Source of the DNA: Chrysochromulina tobinii
Taxonomy: Eukaryota > Haptophyta > Prymnesiales > Chrysochromulinaceae
Reading direction: 5' to 3'
DNA length: 62,309 bases
Assembly: GCA_001275005.1 (NCBI GenBank)
Contig: JWZX01003208.1
Span: 1 to 62,309 of the forward strand
In this document: piece by piece, positions 20,188-31,945 of the stretch
Numbering within the stretch: position 1 is the first letter of the stretch
Layout of the letters: each line of letters starts with the position of its first letter
Position numbers and translations under genes: made by a program
The notes under the pieces: generated by a model
Databases searched by the model: none
Told to the model about the DNA's origin: nothing
Seen by the model: the letters and a program-made list of their open reading frames with translations, nothing else

Positions 20188-22649
20188 ATGGCGGAGCCGT
20201 GTCCCATTGGGACCCTGTGCCCACGGCGTGCATCTGCTACACTGATGCCTAATCGTGTCTTTGAAAGCCGTCGTGCTGCCAGGCGAGCGCTGCAGCGCAA
20301 AGCAGCGCTGCAGAGCGGTGCAGCGCCCAATTACACTCCCAGGACCGGTCTGCATCTGGACCCGCATGCGCTGGCGCGTCAGCAGTTGGAGGCGCACGTG
20401 GAATCCACGGCAGCCGCCGCCGTGAGCAGCTTGAGGGCGGCACTCGCGCAAGGGACTGCAAGGCATGCTGCTGCCTCCCAGCCTCCCGATGGGCTGCGCG
20501 AGGCTCTCAGCCAAGACCCTGCGGTGGACGTGGACGAGGCCACGGCGGTGTGGGCGACCGTCTGGCGGCAGGAGGCGCGCCTGAGCGCGGGCGGGCTGAC
20601 TCGACAGGCCAAGCGAGGATGGACTCCGGACGGGCGGTTCCCGAGCGCCTCAGACACCGGCTTTGCGACGCTCTGTGAGCGCTTCGGCCTCGAGGCGCAG
20701 GCGCGGCGGCAGAAGGCGTGGGTGGCCGGCACGGCCCGCCCACGGCGAGTGCTGGCGCTGGCGAATCCGACGGCCCATGAGGGGCTCGCGTGGTGGGTCG
20801 CTCGGGTGGCGGCGGGCATGCTCTGGGTGGCCGGCCGTGACAATCACACCGCCCTCACGATCGGGTACTCGGCGCACGACGTCGAGGATGTACTCAACGG
20901 AGCGATCAGGCCGCGCGGACTCGGCGGCGACCTCGCCAGGGCCATGCGACCTCCCGAGGCGTCATCGGCCTCCCTTGACTGGACGCTCGAGGGCGGCGGC
21001 GCGGCGCTGCTCGCCGGCTGCCACGCGCGCACACGAACGGAGACATGCACCCTGCTACGCGATCGGGTGGACGGCGCCGAGAATCTCGAGCTATCTCGGG
21101 AGCAAGCTCGGCACGGAGGCATCAACATGCTGCTCGCCCGCAACCTGTTCAACATCGGCAGGTGCAGCCGCGAAGGGGTCCGCTTCCTCCGCGCCGCATA
21201 CGGCGACCGTTGGGACCAGTCCCGCGCCGTCCTGAGCGCTCGCGCCAACGCGTCCTCGCCGCCTCCTTCGCTCGAGAAGCGCTTGCGCTCGTCGTTTGCG
21301 CTCGCGGCGGCTTGCTCTCTCCAAGCGAGCCTCGGGCCCGCCCCGTCACTGCACCTCTACGTGGCGAACAATCTCGAGCAATCTCGCGGGGGCTCCCACT
21401 CGGCCCCCCTCAGCACTGCCGTCCACCCTTCCTATGGAGCGATTCGAACGGCCCTGCGCGATGCCGCGACGCTCTCGATTGGCATCTACGTGCGCACGCT
21501 CGCGTCCGAGATCCCCGGAGGCTCAGACTCGGAGGCTCGTCGCCGCTTGGGCTTCAGGCACTGGCCCGCGGCGGAACGCTCCGATGACCTTCGGATGGCC
21601 TCTAGACCTCGGATTGTCTGCCTCATCAGTCCGATGACCTTCCGATGACCTTCGGATGACCTCTGATTGTCTGCCTCATCAGTCCGATGACCTTCGGATG
21701 GCCTCTGATGACCTCTGATTGTCTGCCTCATCAGTCCGATGACCTTCGGATGGCCTCTGATGACCTCTGATTGTCTGCCTCATCAGTCCGATGACCTTCA
21801 GATGGCCTATTTGTCGGATGGCCTCTGTTGACCTCTGATTGTCTGCCTCATCAGGCACTGGCCCTCGGCGGAACGCTCCCATTACCTTGGGATTGCGGCG
21901 TGCGCTCTCGCTCTTGAGACGAGGTGGGCTGCAGGCCTCGAGCGCGGATGGCGGCTGATTGCGCCTGATTGCGCCTGATTGCGCCTTGAGCTCATCAGCC
22001 CGGATCTCCCGCTGAGTGATCGATCGTGATGAACAGTCATTGACAGTGAGTGCGCCTCAATTGCGCCTGATTGCGGAGCAGGTGGGCGCCGGGGTTCGAG
22101 AACGTCGCGTGGTTCGTCGCGTCCGATTCTCCGAGCATCGTGAAGCAGCTCGTGATGGACTTTGACGAAACCCTCGGTGTGAACGGAACGCGCCCCCTCA
22201 CCGGTCGGCGCGCCGTGCTGCACACAGGCGCGGGGGGGCTCCACACACGTTTCGATTTAGATTGGGCGGACCCTACCTGGACGGCGCTCCGCACGGCGCG
22301 CAGCACGCCTGCGGCGGCCGGTGCGCGCCCGGCGACGGCTGGCAGTGTCAACGGCAGCGAGGTGCACGCTCTGCGAACTCGGGCACTCGTCGAAGGGTCG
22401 GCCGATTGGCTGCTCCTCTCCGAGGTGGACACGGCGGTCATCGGGACGATCCAGGACGGGAGTGGCGGGTTCACCTTTGGCACGACGGCGCTGCTGCGCG
22501 GCCTGCGCCTCCGAGGAGTTCGCGCCGCACCCTCATGGAACGACCTCGTGAACGCGGCCAATGCGAGGGATGCGCAGGCCATTGCGCAGCGTTGTGTTCG
22601 GAATGAAGAGGCTCGGATCGTGCCAGCGACGAAGTGTCGCGCTCGCTGA
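20188..22649 (+). CDS. Fucosyltransferase-like protein
   Basis: Exons 20188-21557, 21855-21923 and 22082-22649 (668 aa; all junctions keep frame). The C-terminal half resembles algal/plant-type fucosyltransferase or nodulation-type folds: SIGIYVRT (a GxHxRT-like strand), FENVAWFVASDSPSIVKQLV, and DWLLLSEVDTAVIGTIQ with a following glycine-rich FTFGTTA loop. Such enzymes transfer sugar from a GDP-sugar in the secretory pathway. The N-terminal ~300 residues are not recognised and no clear signal anchor is seen, so the true start may be in an unseen exon. Intron 1 needs a GC donor. ATG 20188 is chosen over a GTG upstream. Confidence 0.6.
21558..21854 (+). repeat. GC-AG intron of tandem units ending in TGCCTCATCAG
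   Basis: Five imperfect ~50-bp units contain TCCGATGACCTTCGGATGG and end GATTGTCTGCCTCATCAG, so each could act as an acceptor. The flanks 21554-21582 and 21851-21879 are a 29-bp duplication with one mismatch, which places the donor at CAG|GCACTGG. Confidence 0.75.
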
Positions 22650-22848
22650 GCGTCGATGTTTATGTGACGCGAGAATGCGCCATACATGTATGAACTTGTG
22701 TTCGAGCGTTCGTGTAGCCGCAATGGAAGCGCGCCGTGCCGATACCGCAGGTGAGTTTGTGAGCGCGGTGAGACCGGGACGAAACTGACTGATGATCGGC
22801 TGAGAATCCGGGTCCTGCATCATGAAACGACAATTTCTGCGCGACTGA

Positions 22849-25800
22849 ATGGCGACCTCTGCGCGGCGACCAGCCCGGGAACACCATCTGACGCCAGAGA
22901 CGCTGCAGAAAACGCCGTTCACGCCGCTCGGCCGTTGCCCGATTGGCACGCCGACCACCCAGATCGCCACCAAGATCGCTGCTCATCTGCCGATCAGCGC
23001 TTCGGCCACCGAGTCGCTGGTCGAGGATTGCGATGGCGCCTGCCGGTCGCTGCAAAGCACGCTCGCTGGGTTGGCTCTGACGGTGAACGCTCTGCCGCCA
23101 TTATTTTCGATGCCGCCATTGTTTCCGATGCTCTCCGTGCCCACTGCCGGGGCCCACAGCCTCGAGCCGCCAGCACCGCTCCCAGATTTTGTGGGTGCTC
23201 CATCGGCGTGCCGCCGGTCGCCTGTGCCGCTCTCGGAACTGTTGGACCTGCAGATGCGTGGCAGCAAGGTGAAGGCTGCCGAGACGAGCGAGCTGCTCGC
23301 CGAGGTGGAGCGCGAATGGCGCGAGCTCGAGCACGAGATTCAGGAGGTGCGCGACGAGCGAGCCGACACAGCTAACTCCCGCCGCCAGGCAAAGGCGCTG
23401 CGGCAGTCGTTCCGCAAGTGGCACGCGACGGTTCAGCGGTACCAGCGCGCCGCCATGGCCACGTGCCGCGCAATGCGCAGGCTCTTTGACAAATGGCGCT
23501 GCACCGCAGGCAGCCTGCGGCGGCTGATCGCGCTTGCACAGCACATCGTGCGCCCTCGGCTCCGGCGCGGCTACCTTAGGCTGCTCACGCACCACGCCGA
23601 GCGCCGTCGTGAGCATCGGCTGCTGAGCGCTTCCGTCGCGCGCTTTCGTCGCCGAATGCATGCCGAGTGGCGCACTTGGGCATCCGCGGCCGTAGCACGG
23701 TGCGAGGCTCACGCCACGATGCGGCTCGCTGTGCGTGCGCTCACGACACACCGTCGGGCGGTTGGGTGGCGCAGGTGGCGCACGGCCGGCGAGGCGATCA
23801 CCGTCGCGAGGGCGCGGCTCGGCGCGTCGCTCGCGACGATGCGCCGTCGCGCGCGCGCGGCTGCGTGGTGTGAATGGACACACTACGCTCTCGAGCGTGC
23901 CGGGGCCCTCGAGATTCGTCAATGGTGCGCCCGTCGGCTTTGCACGCGCGAGAAGGCGCTGGCGTGGGCGCGCTGGGTAGCGCTCGCAGCGGCATGGGTG
24001 CAGCGCGTCGAGATGGTCTTTCAGTGCGTTGCGCGCATGCGCCAGGAGCAGTTGACCATCGGATGGTTCACGTGGGCATTCAAAAGCCGTGAGCTCCGGG
24101 CCTCGCTCGAGGCCATCCACGACGCGTGCGACGCCCTCGTCCACAACCAACGCCGCCGCGCGTTCGACCATTGGAGGGAGCGCGTGGAGGAGCGTGCCGC
24201 GGCAGCAGAGCACGCGCGCGCCGTGATGAGCATGCTCTCTTCACAGGGCAGAGCGTTGCGCGCCGCTCTGTGGCGATGGGCGGCTGAGCATGCATCGATA
24301 CTCGAGCTGCAACGGTTTGCGCTTCGGTTACTCGACGCGAAGCTCGCGGCGGCGTGGCGCGTCTGGTCAGGGCGGAGTGCGCAGCTGCAGCTTGCCGCAA
24401 CGGCCGCGTGTCAGCAGCGACTCGCCGAGCTAGGCGTCGCTTTACGCACCTGGATTGCAGCTTTGGACGACGCCGACGCGGCGCGGCAGCAGCTCGCGGA
24501 TGCCGTGAGCACGATGCAAGCCCTCGAAGTGGCCATCGCCTTTCGCACCTGGTTCGCGATCGTTGACGCCGCACGCGCGCAGCTCGTTGCCACCGTGCGC
24601 GCGTGGTCGCCCGACGGCCGCGCGATGCGTCGAGTGTTCAACTCATGGGCACACGCAGCAGATGGTCATCGCCAGCTGCTCGCGGCGGCGGTGCGCCTGC
24701 TCGCCGCCAACCTTCTCAAGGCATTCAACGGCTGGACGGCTGCGGCGACCGAGCGGCAGCGGCTCTGGCATACGGCGGGGCGGCATCTCTCGAACGCGAG
24801 CGTGCGGCGCGGGCTCCATTCATGGCGAACGTTCACAGCCGAGCGGCAGGCGCTGGTGCAGCAGGCTGCCAGATGCCTGGCGTCGATGAAGCAGTCGAGC
24901 ATGCGCGCGAGCCTGAACACGTGGATGTCGTATGCCGAGGCGCACGCCGAGGCGTCGCGCGTGCTGGCCGGCGCTTTGAGCTCGCTTCAGCTTGCGGGCC
25001 GTGCGATGCGCAGGGCGTTCAACTGCTGGTGCGTTGATTGCAACTCGCTGCAGTCCATGCAGCGCGCGACAGCTGCGCTGCGGTTGCGCGAGGTGCGTGT
25101 CGCGTTCAGCATTTGGCACGAGCATGTGTGTGGCGACGGCGAGCGCAACGCTGCCATGCGGCGCGCGGTGGCGTCGATGATGCAGTCGAGCATGTGCGCG
25201 AGCCTGAACACGTGGATGTCGTATGCCGAGGCGCACGCGGAGGCGTCGCGCGTGCTGGCCGGCGCTTTGAGCTCGCTTCAGCTTGCGGGCCGTGCGAAGC
25301 GACATGCAATGCGCAGATGGTGGGCCCGGACCAACGTGGCCCGGACCGACCACGTGGCCCGGACCGACCACGTGGCCCGGACCGACCACGTGGCCCGGAC
25401 CGACCACGTGGCCCGGACCGACGTGGCCCTTTGCGTGCGCAGCGTGGCGCAGGGCTTTCGTCTCGCGGGCAGACGGCGCGCGATGACGAGCTGGATGGCT
25501 CATGCGAGCGAGGCAGCTCGGCGGCGGGCGGCGGCACTTGGCTTGCGCCTCGCGGGGCAGCGGGTGGCGCTCATGACGGCGCTCAGGACTTGGGTCGGTG
25601 TGGCCGAAGCCGCCGCCGAGGCGAGATTGCACCTCGAGGCCGTTGAGCTCCACTGGCTCCCGCTCAAGGTGCTCGTCTCGGCGCGGGGGCGTGCGCTGCG
25701 TGCCGCCTTTGGGGCGTGGAGTGACAATCGTCTACGCACCTTCCGCGCCGCGCGCGCCGTGGGAGTTAGGCTTGAGCGCCGTTGGATCGTTGGTGCGTGG

Positions 25801-28363
25801 AAGAGCTGGCAGGCGCTGTTTCGGGTGCGTCGGCGCGAGGCGACGTCGGCAAGGCATGCGGCGACGCTCTTCCACGCTCGCGCGTGGCGCCAATGGCGTG
25901 CATTCGACCTCCGTCAGCTCCAGCAGCAGGACCAGCTCAGCTGCGCGTGCAATCGCATCCAGGCCTTCCTCCGGCTCGTCAAGGGAGGGTGCGCTATGGT
26001 CGCCTGGAAGGCCTTCACCGCCGCCCGGCACGTCGAGCAGCTCGACAGCAGCCGCGCCTACTGGCGATCGGGGATTCGTCAAAAGGCGATCGCCTTCAGC
26101 GCCTGGCGCTCGTGTGCAGAGGCCGGCGTGCTCGTGGGAATCGTCGTGGGCACGGCCCTCGAGCGCAAGGCTTATGCTCAGATCGCGCGCACTTTCACCA
26201 CGTGGCAATCGATCGCCGCGTTCGGACTCATGATCAGCGCCGCCGAGGAACTCTTCGAGGTTCGCGCGAGCTCGCGTGCGTGGCGCGTGTGGGCGGGAGC
26301 CGCGCGCGTGGCGGCGCTCGAAGATGCCTTCGACACCCGCCCACGCTCGTCGCTCCCGCCCAGCTTTGATCTGGTCGTGCAGCGAGCATGTGGGCGCTCC
26401 CAAAGTTACCAGGTCGCATGCGGATGGCGCCGTTGGGTTCGCCATACGTACCTGCTCGAGCTCTCTGCCCTACCGGTCGCGCAGCTCGTCGCATCGCCGC
26501 GTGGGCTGGTACGGCGGCGATTGCTGCGCCGCGCTCTCCAGGCTTGGCGTCACGGCGCGCGTAGGCCGCTCAGAACGGCGCTCCAACGGCCCCAGCAGGG
26601 GAGTCCAATCCGCCATCGGGCGCCGTCGGGCGCCGTGTCGGGCTCGTCCACCCCGCCGTCCAGCCGTCTTGTGCAGCCGCAGCCGCTCAGCCCTCTCGAG
26701 CAGGCACAGGAGAGGCTTCGGTTGCTCTCCCAGCCCTCCCAGCCACCATACCCTGCGCAGCCCCGTCCGCCCCTCAGCCCTGACCACTCCACTCCACTCC
26801 ACTGGACGGGCCAGGCGCAGCCCCCCTTTCCCAGTCAGCCCCCCAGCCCTCTCGCCGCAGCACAGGAGCGGCTTCGGCTGGCGCGTACCGGTACCGCCAT
26901 CGCCGCATCCACCTCCGCCGCCTCCTCCTCCCCCCCCCCTCGACGCCGCTGCCGCCGCTCTCGCCTCTGAGGTCTCCTCCCCCGCCTCTGCCCCGTCCTC
27001 CCTCGCCTCCTCCTTCTCCTCCTCCGCCGCCTCCTCCCCCCCCGCCGCCGCCGCTTCTGCCACCTCCTCCCTCGCCGCCACTGCCGCCACCGCCGCCTCT
27101 GCCGCCTCGGCTCACCGAGCGCGAGGGCTGTGGGAAGGCGCTGGTGTGGCCGCCGCCGCCGCCGCCTCCCATGCCGCTGCCGCACCCGCGCCCGTCACCG
27201 CCGCCGCGCCTGTCGCCTTCGCTTCTGCCGCTACCGCGCCCGAGCCCACCGCCGCCACCCCCCCTGCCCCCCCTGCCCCCCCTGCCCCCCCTACTCCCCC
27301 TGCTCCCCCTGCTCCCACTGCCGCCCTATGGGAGCGATGGGAGCGGCCGGTGAGCACTCGCGAGGAGGAACTCCGGCGGCAGCGGGAGGAGGGCGAGCGC
27401 CGTCGTCTCGAGGCACAGCGTACCGAGGAAGAGCGCCGAAGGAAGGCTGAGGAGGAGGAGCGGGAGCGGCGCAAGCAGGTGCAAAAGGCGCGCTCGCTCT
27501 CGTTTGAGCGCAAGCGGAGGAAGAAGCAGGAGGAGGAGGAGCGCAAGGTTCGTGACGAGGTGGCGGCCAGGGAGGGGCTCGCGCGTAAGTGGCATGAGGA
27601 GGCTGGAATGAAGGGAGCCGGGGCAGATGGACGCATGCAGGCGAGCCTTGAGGCAGCGGGGGTCTCCATTGGTGTCTCGGTCTCTGAGCGCTCGGCCGCC
27701 GCCAACGCCGCCGCGCTCAACGAGCTCAAGGAGCGTGGCAAGGGTGCATCTCTCATTCGTCAAGAGGTTCGTCAAGACGTGGATGCATCTCTCATTCGTC
27801 AAGAGGTTCGTCAAGACGAGGATGCATCTCTCATTCGAGATCTCGATGCAGAGCCGGGGGCCTCGCAGCTCAAATCTCCGGAGCTCAAATCTCCGGAGCT
27901 CAAATCTCTGGAGCGCAAATCTCCGGAGCTCATCCAGCAACATTCACGCGAGATGGTCGTCGACTGGCCGGCTGCGCGTGGCGATACCGAGCATCAAATC
28001 TCGGTGAGCAAGATGATCAAGACGCTCAATCGGGAGATCGCCATCTCCCCAACGGTCGCTGTTGCCTCGCCCGCGGCCGTCGGCATCCGCTCGACCGCCC
28101 TGTCCCAGCGGCCCGAGATGCTGGAGCGCCGTCACGAGCGCTTGCAGGCGCAGAAGGACCAGCAGCAGCAGGGGCAGCAGCAGGGGCAGCAGCAGGGGCA
28201 GCACCCGAAGCAGCAGCCGAAGCAGCAGCCGAAGCAGCCGGGGCACCAGGGGCAGCAGCAGGGGCAGCAGCAGCCGAAGCAGCAGGGGGGGCAGTCGGAA
28301 GCCTCGTTAAATGAGAGGGCCGCAGCACTTCGGGCGCGGCTCGGGCTCGCTCGGACGCCGTGA
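22849..28363 (+). CDS. Giant Sfi1-like centrin-binding repeat protein
   Basis: Residues ~180-1250 contain about 30 tandem ~33-residue helical repeats with a conserved tryptophan (AFDHWRER, ALRTWIAA, AFRTWFAI, AWRVWAGA). This is the pattern of Sfi1 repeats, each of which binds one centrin in centrosome or basal-body fibres. A Pro/Ala-rich linker, a charged coiled coil (EEELRRQREEGERRR) and a Gln-rich tail follow. Two reading frames must be joined: an intron 26885-27119 (GTACCG to CACCGAG, 235 nt, long pyrimidine tract) restores frame and gives 1759 aa. A one-base error in the C-run at 26930-26939 is the alternative. Two internal duplications are visible. A centrin gene lies at 43.7 kb. Confidence 0.75.
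24880..25300 (+). repeat. Direct repeat of ~130 bp inside the Sfi1-like gene
   Basis: Segments 24880-25006 and ~25173-25297 are nearly identical (both encode SLNTWMSYAEAHAEASRVLA), about 290 bp apart. One duplication has therefore added Sfi1 repeats recently. Confidence 0.85.
25327..25425 (+). repeat. 18-bp tandem repeat encoding VARTDH
   Basis: Five consecutive units of GTGGCCCGGACCGACCAC give (VARTDH)n within one helical repeat; the last is truncated to VARTD. Confidence 0.9.
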
Positions 28364-28752
28364 CATATCGTCCGCGTACGTGAACGGGAGGCTGGTAGCA
28401 AAAGCCAAGGTGACGAGAGCGGTGTCACACGATCGCTCGCAGTCGTACTAAGTAGTCAGTGATTCAGGCCCTGACTCTGCGCGAGGGGAGGGGCGCGGCT
28501 GGGGGAAGCAGATTGTCGTTTACGAGCATGAGAACGACGTGAGTGTGAATAAATAAATCTCCGAAGAAACTTGCAGTCGACGCTCGCAGATGGTGTGCAT
28601 GCGCCGCGCCAGCCGCAGAGCGAGCGAGCGAGCGCAGCGCGCGCGAGCTCCTTGCCGACGCCGCGATCCATTTGCCTAGACCTCATGGTTCCATCGCTCT
28701 GCCAGCGCCACTCTGCCAATCTTGACCTGCCCATCTTCTGCCGCCTTCGCAG

Positions 28753-31292
28753 CCGGGCTGGGACTGGGGCTTCCTGAATGACAAGTATGACTTTGTCATC
28801 GACGTGTCCACCGGTCAGAAAATCCTCGTGGACAAGACGACCCCCAAGTATAAGCTGGATGCGTCGGGTAACATCTTCAAGGGGCCGCCAATCACGGACA
28901 CCCAAACGAAAGAGTGGACCACAGCCGGATGGGTCGGCTCGCTCGACTTTGCTTCTCTTGTCGTCGCCGCGCTGGAGCCGGCGGTGCCCGCGGGCTGCAA
29001 GGCGCTGGAGTACTTTCGCGAGACAGCCAGCCGCGACGAGCTGGACAGCCGCCTCCGCGCGGCCCAGCTCGCTGGTTTCAGCGACCTTGTGTGGGCGGCG
29101 GTCGAGAGGCTGCGCACCGAGCGCACCGCCGCCGAGGTGCAGGAAAAGTTCCTGACGGATGGCATGGGCCTGCTCGAGTACAGCGACCTGAGCACCTTCT
29201 TTGGTGGCCTCGAGGCCAAGGTCGGCGCTCCGAATCCCAAGATTGTGGATGCGATGGCCGCGGAGCATACGGAGCGCGACGACTCGAATGTCGAACTCGT
29301 CTCGAGCAACCACCATATAAAGACCACCTCCGCGATTGAGTGGCGCTTCGTCGTCGAGCCCGACCGCCCGCCTCCCGAGGGCTGGCCTGCCGAAGCGAAG
29401 CTGCTCGCTGCCAAGTTCCGCGCACCGATGCCGATCGCCGATATGGAGCTGCGGCTCACCGAGCGGAACGCGCGGCTGCGAAAGATCAAGGAGCCGTCAT
29501 TGATCCTCGCGGAGGGCTTCGGAGCACGGCTGTACACTGGGCCTCTGTTCACCAAGGTAGGATTGCCCACCGCCCGCACGACCCCTTTTCCACACAACCC
29601 TGCATTTTCCTCAGTGGCTGAGCGCTGCCCTGAAGCTTTGTGGTTTGGTTCGACGCTCTCTCTCTTCCCACACAGTACAATGGCGTCTTGCGCGGCATCG
29701 ATAGCAGCGTGCCGTTTCTCCGAGCTCAGTTCGAGATATTGTGCTTGGGCAACAAGTACACCACGACGCTGCATGCGATCAACTCGGCGATAGTCAAGCT
29801 GAGCAAGCTCACAGCGGCGACCAAGGTGTATCGCGGCTTGAGTGGCATGGGGCTGCCCGATGCGTTTTGGCGGGCCAACGAGTTTGGCGTGCGTGGAGGG
29901 ATCGAGGCCGCGTTCATGTCGACGACCACCGACCGCAAGGTGGCGATGGACTATGCATCGTCCTCGGGGGCCGCCGGCTCGGGCATCGTCTTCGAGGTCC
30001 TGCAGGGCATGATCAATCGCGGCGCCGACATCACCTTCCTCTCCATGTACCCGCACGAGCAAGAGGTCTTGTTTGCGCCTCTGACGGGGCTCGAGGTGCA
30101 CTCGATGCGCGTGGAGGACGCGGTGCTCGTCGTGAGCGTCGGCCTGTCCATCAACCTCACCGCCCTCACGATTGAGCAGGTGATCGGCAAGCGGCGCAAG
30201 CTGCTGGGCGACATGGCAGCCGGGGTGTGCCTCGAAGTGCGAGGCAAGCTCGGGTCGGCAATCGGTCCGCTGTCTGCGACCCTTCTCGATCGCGAGCTGC
30301 AGGCGGTCGCACTGAAGGAGTCGCCCGACTATTACAATGAAGATACGAACTTCAAGAAGGCGGTCGATGGCGTGCTGGCCGCGAAGCAGGTCGCGCTGTC
30401 GGGGGGTGGCGAGAGGCTTGCATTGTGGGGCCGGCGGCTGACCGCCGATGATTCGCGCCGAGTCGCCCAGCTGCGAGAAGCAGGTGCAAAGTCGTGGGAA
30501 CTGCGTGCGGCGGGCAAGGGCGGCTTTTCGGTGGCGGCGTTGCTACAGGGTGGCTACGAGGTGGCCAGTCTCGTTCGGGGTGATGCTGCTTGGGTTGCAG
30601 CAAGTGACAAAGAGCTCAAGGCGGCCGGGTTCGACGCGGCGGCCTTGATGGCAGCGGGAGCGACTGTTGCGGAGCTGAGGCGTGCAGGCTTTTCAGGCAA
30701 GGACGCGAGAGAGGCCGGCTTTTCATGCAAGCAGGCGAGAGAGGCCGGGATGCTGTCAACATGCAAGGACGCGAAGGAGGCTGGCTTTTCATGCAAGGAA
30801 GTACGGGAGGCTTGCTTTTCATGCAAGGACGCGAGGGAGGCCAGCTTTTCATGCAAGGACGCGAGAGAGGCCGGCTATTCAATCAAGCAGGCGAGGGAAG
30901 CCGGCTTTTCGTGCAAGCAGACAAGGGAGGCCGGCATGCTGTCGACCTGCAAGGACGCGAGGGAGGCTGGGTTCAAACCGAAGGAGTGCATGCAGGCCGG
31001 CTTCACATACGAAGAGGGCACGGCGGCTGGTTTCCGTGGTTCTTATCATTTTTGGCACAAATGTAAGCGCTCGCTGAGGATCGAACTCAGACTGCCCCTT
31101 GCCACCGTCCCCCTCCGCCTGGCGAGGCGGGTCGCGGCGGCCGCGCCGTGCTGCCCGCGGTGCGGCCCGCGGTGCCCTGCGTGCGGCCCGCCGGCGTGGC
31201 GAGCCCGCGCTGCCGACTCTCGCCCCCTCATGCTGGCGTCCTCGCGTGGCGGCGCAGATAATCTTGATTGGGATGGGACGAGACTTGGTTGA
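28753..31292 (+). CDS. R-S-E mono-ADP-ribosyltransferase with decapeptide-repeat tail (5' end unresolved)
   Basis: Exons 28753-29556, 29676-31062 and 31258-31292 (741 aa from the first supported codon). No in-frame ATG precedes; an acceptor TTCGCAG at 28752 suggests an upstream exon. The N-terminal ~260 residues (WDWGFLNDKYDFVIDVSTG) are unassigned. Exon 2 has the arginine-type ART fold: KVYRGLSG (Arg), AFMSTTTD (Ser-Thr-Thr) and PHEQEVLF (ExE). These are the three catalytic parts used to move ADP-ribose from NAD to protein. Repeats of KDAREAGFSC type follow, ending in YNLDWDGTRLG, as in the U-box/GTPase gene at 125-3016. The first intron is 119 nt, the last 195 nt. The target is unknown. Confidence 0.75.
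30680..31035 (+). repeat. Decapeptide repeats (DAREAGFSCK type), second copy
   Basis: About eleven 30-33-bp units encode KDAREAGFSC or KQAREAGF, some with an inserted MLST. They are clearly related to 2368-2740 but differ in consensus (TTTTCATGCAAG versus GTTCACCTGCAAG). Confidence 0.9.
31063..31257 (+). other. Terminal intron with antisense T-arm-like motif, homologous to that at 2817
   Basis: It starts GTAAGCGC and ends GGCGCAG. On the minus strand 31090-31074 reads CTGAGTTCGATCCTCAG, a perfect 5-bp stem with a 7-base TTCGATC loop, as in a tRNA T-arm. No acceptor stem, A box or D-arm was identified. Confidence 0.65.
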
Positions 31293-31945
31293 TGCCGCCT
31301 GCCCGCGGGACAGCCCTGTCGTGCCGCGATCCCAAGTGTATCATCCTCTATGCTACGGGCACCTACCAGCCGACGTTGAGCCGCCTTCCAGCCGAGATGC
31401 AGGGGGTTGATTGTCAGCCCCATACGAGAATCGAACTCACGCGCGCGCCCTCCCGGCGAGGCGGCGACACCACGCTCGCGCCGTTTGCATGCGGCCCGAC
31501 GGCATGCTTGGCGAGCCCGCGCTGCCGAGTCACGCCCGCTTGTGCGCGTGGCGTCCTCGGTCCTCGCTGGCACAGAACATGTGTTTCTCTCGGCTCCACC
31601 TCCGTACCGCCCTATGTCTGTGAATGTGTTGCAAAACGGCCTGTAAGAACGCTTCACAGTATAAAGGCGAGGCCTTTCTCCTTTGCACTTACGGTCTTAT
31701 CGTCATTCTCATATTCGGCTCTTTGTTTTTAAATCAAAAATGATCTCGTCCCGCGTGTAACGTTTGGGTCCTATCAATAGGGTTCTATAATCTATATAGC
31801 CGTTAGTTAGCCGTTTTCCAACATGAACGCTTTCGTTTTACCAACCCGGCGCGGACTGCGCGCACCCGCGCAGGCGGTGATCCCACGAGATCCCACGAGG
31901 CACCTGCGGCCCGGTGGGAGTGCCAACTCGCTGCGTGGGTGTCCC
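31293..31945. other. Downstream flank with a fourth T-arm-like copy
   Basis: 31365-31403 resembles 3110-3150 downstream of the U-box/GTPase gene. Another T-arm-like motif lies at 31424-31440 (ACGAGAATCGAACTCAC). The remainder to 31940 is AT-richer and shows no gene. Confidence 0.55.

Noticed and set aside
28571..28777. Short frame upstream of the ADP-ribosyltransferase as its first exon
   Set aside because: Different frame and no domain; the true 5' exon could not be identified, so the CDS is left open at 28753.
31063..31440. Genuine tRNA gene suggested by T-arm-like hairpins
   Set aside because: Only the T-arm is present; no acceptor stem, D-arm or anticodon arm could be folded around it.
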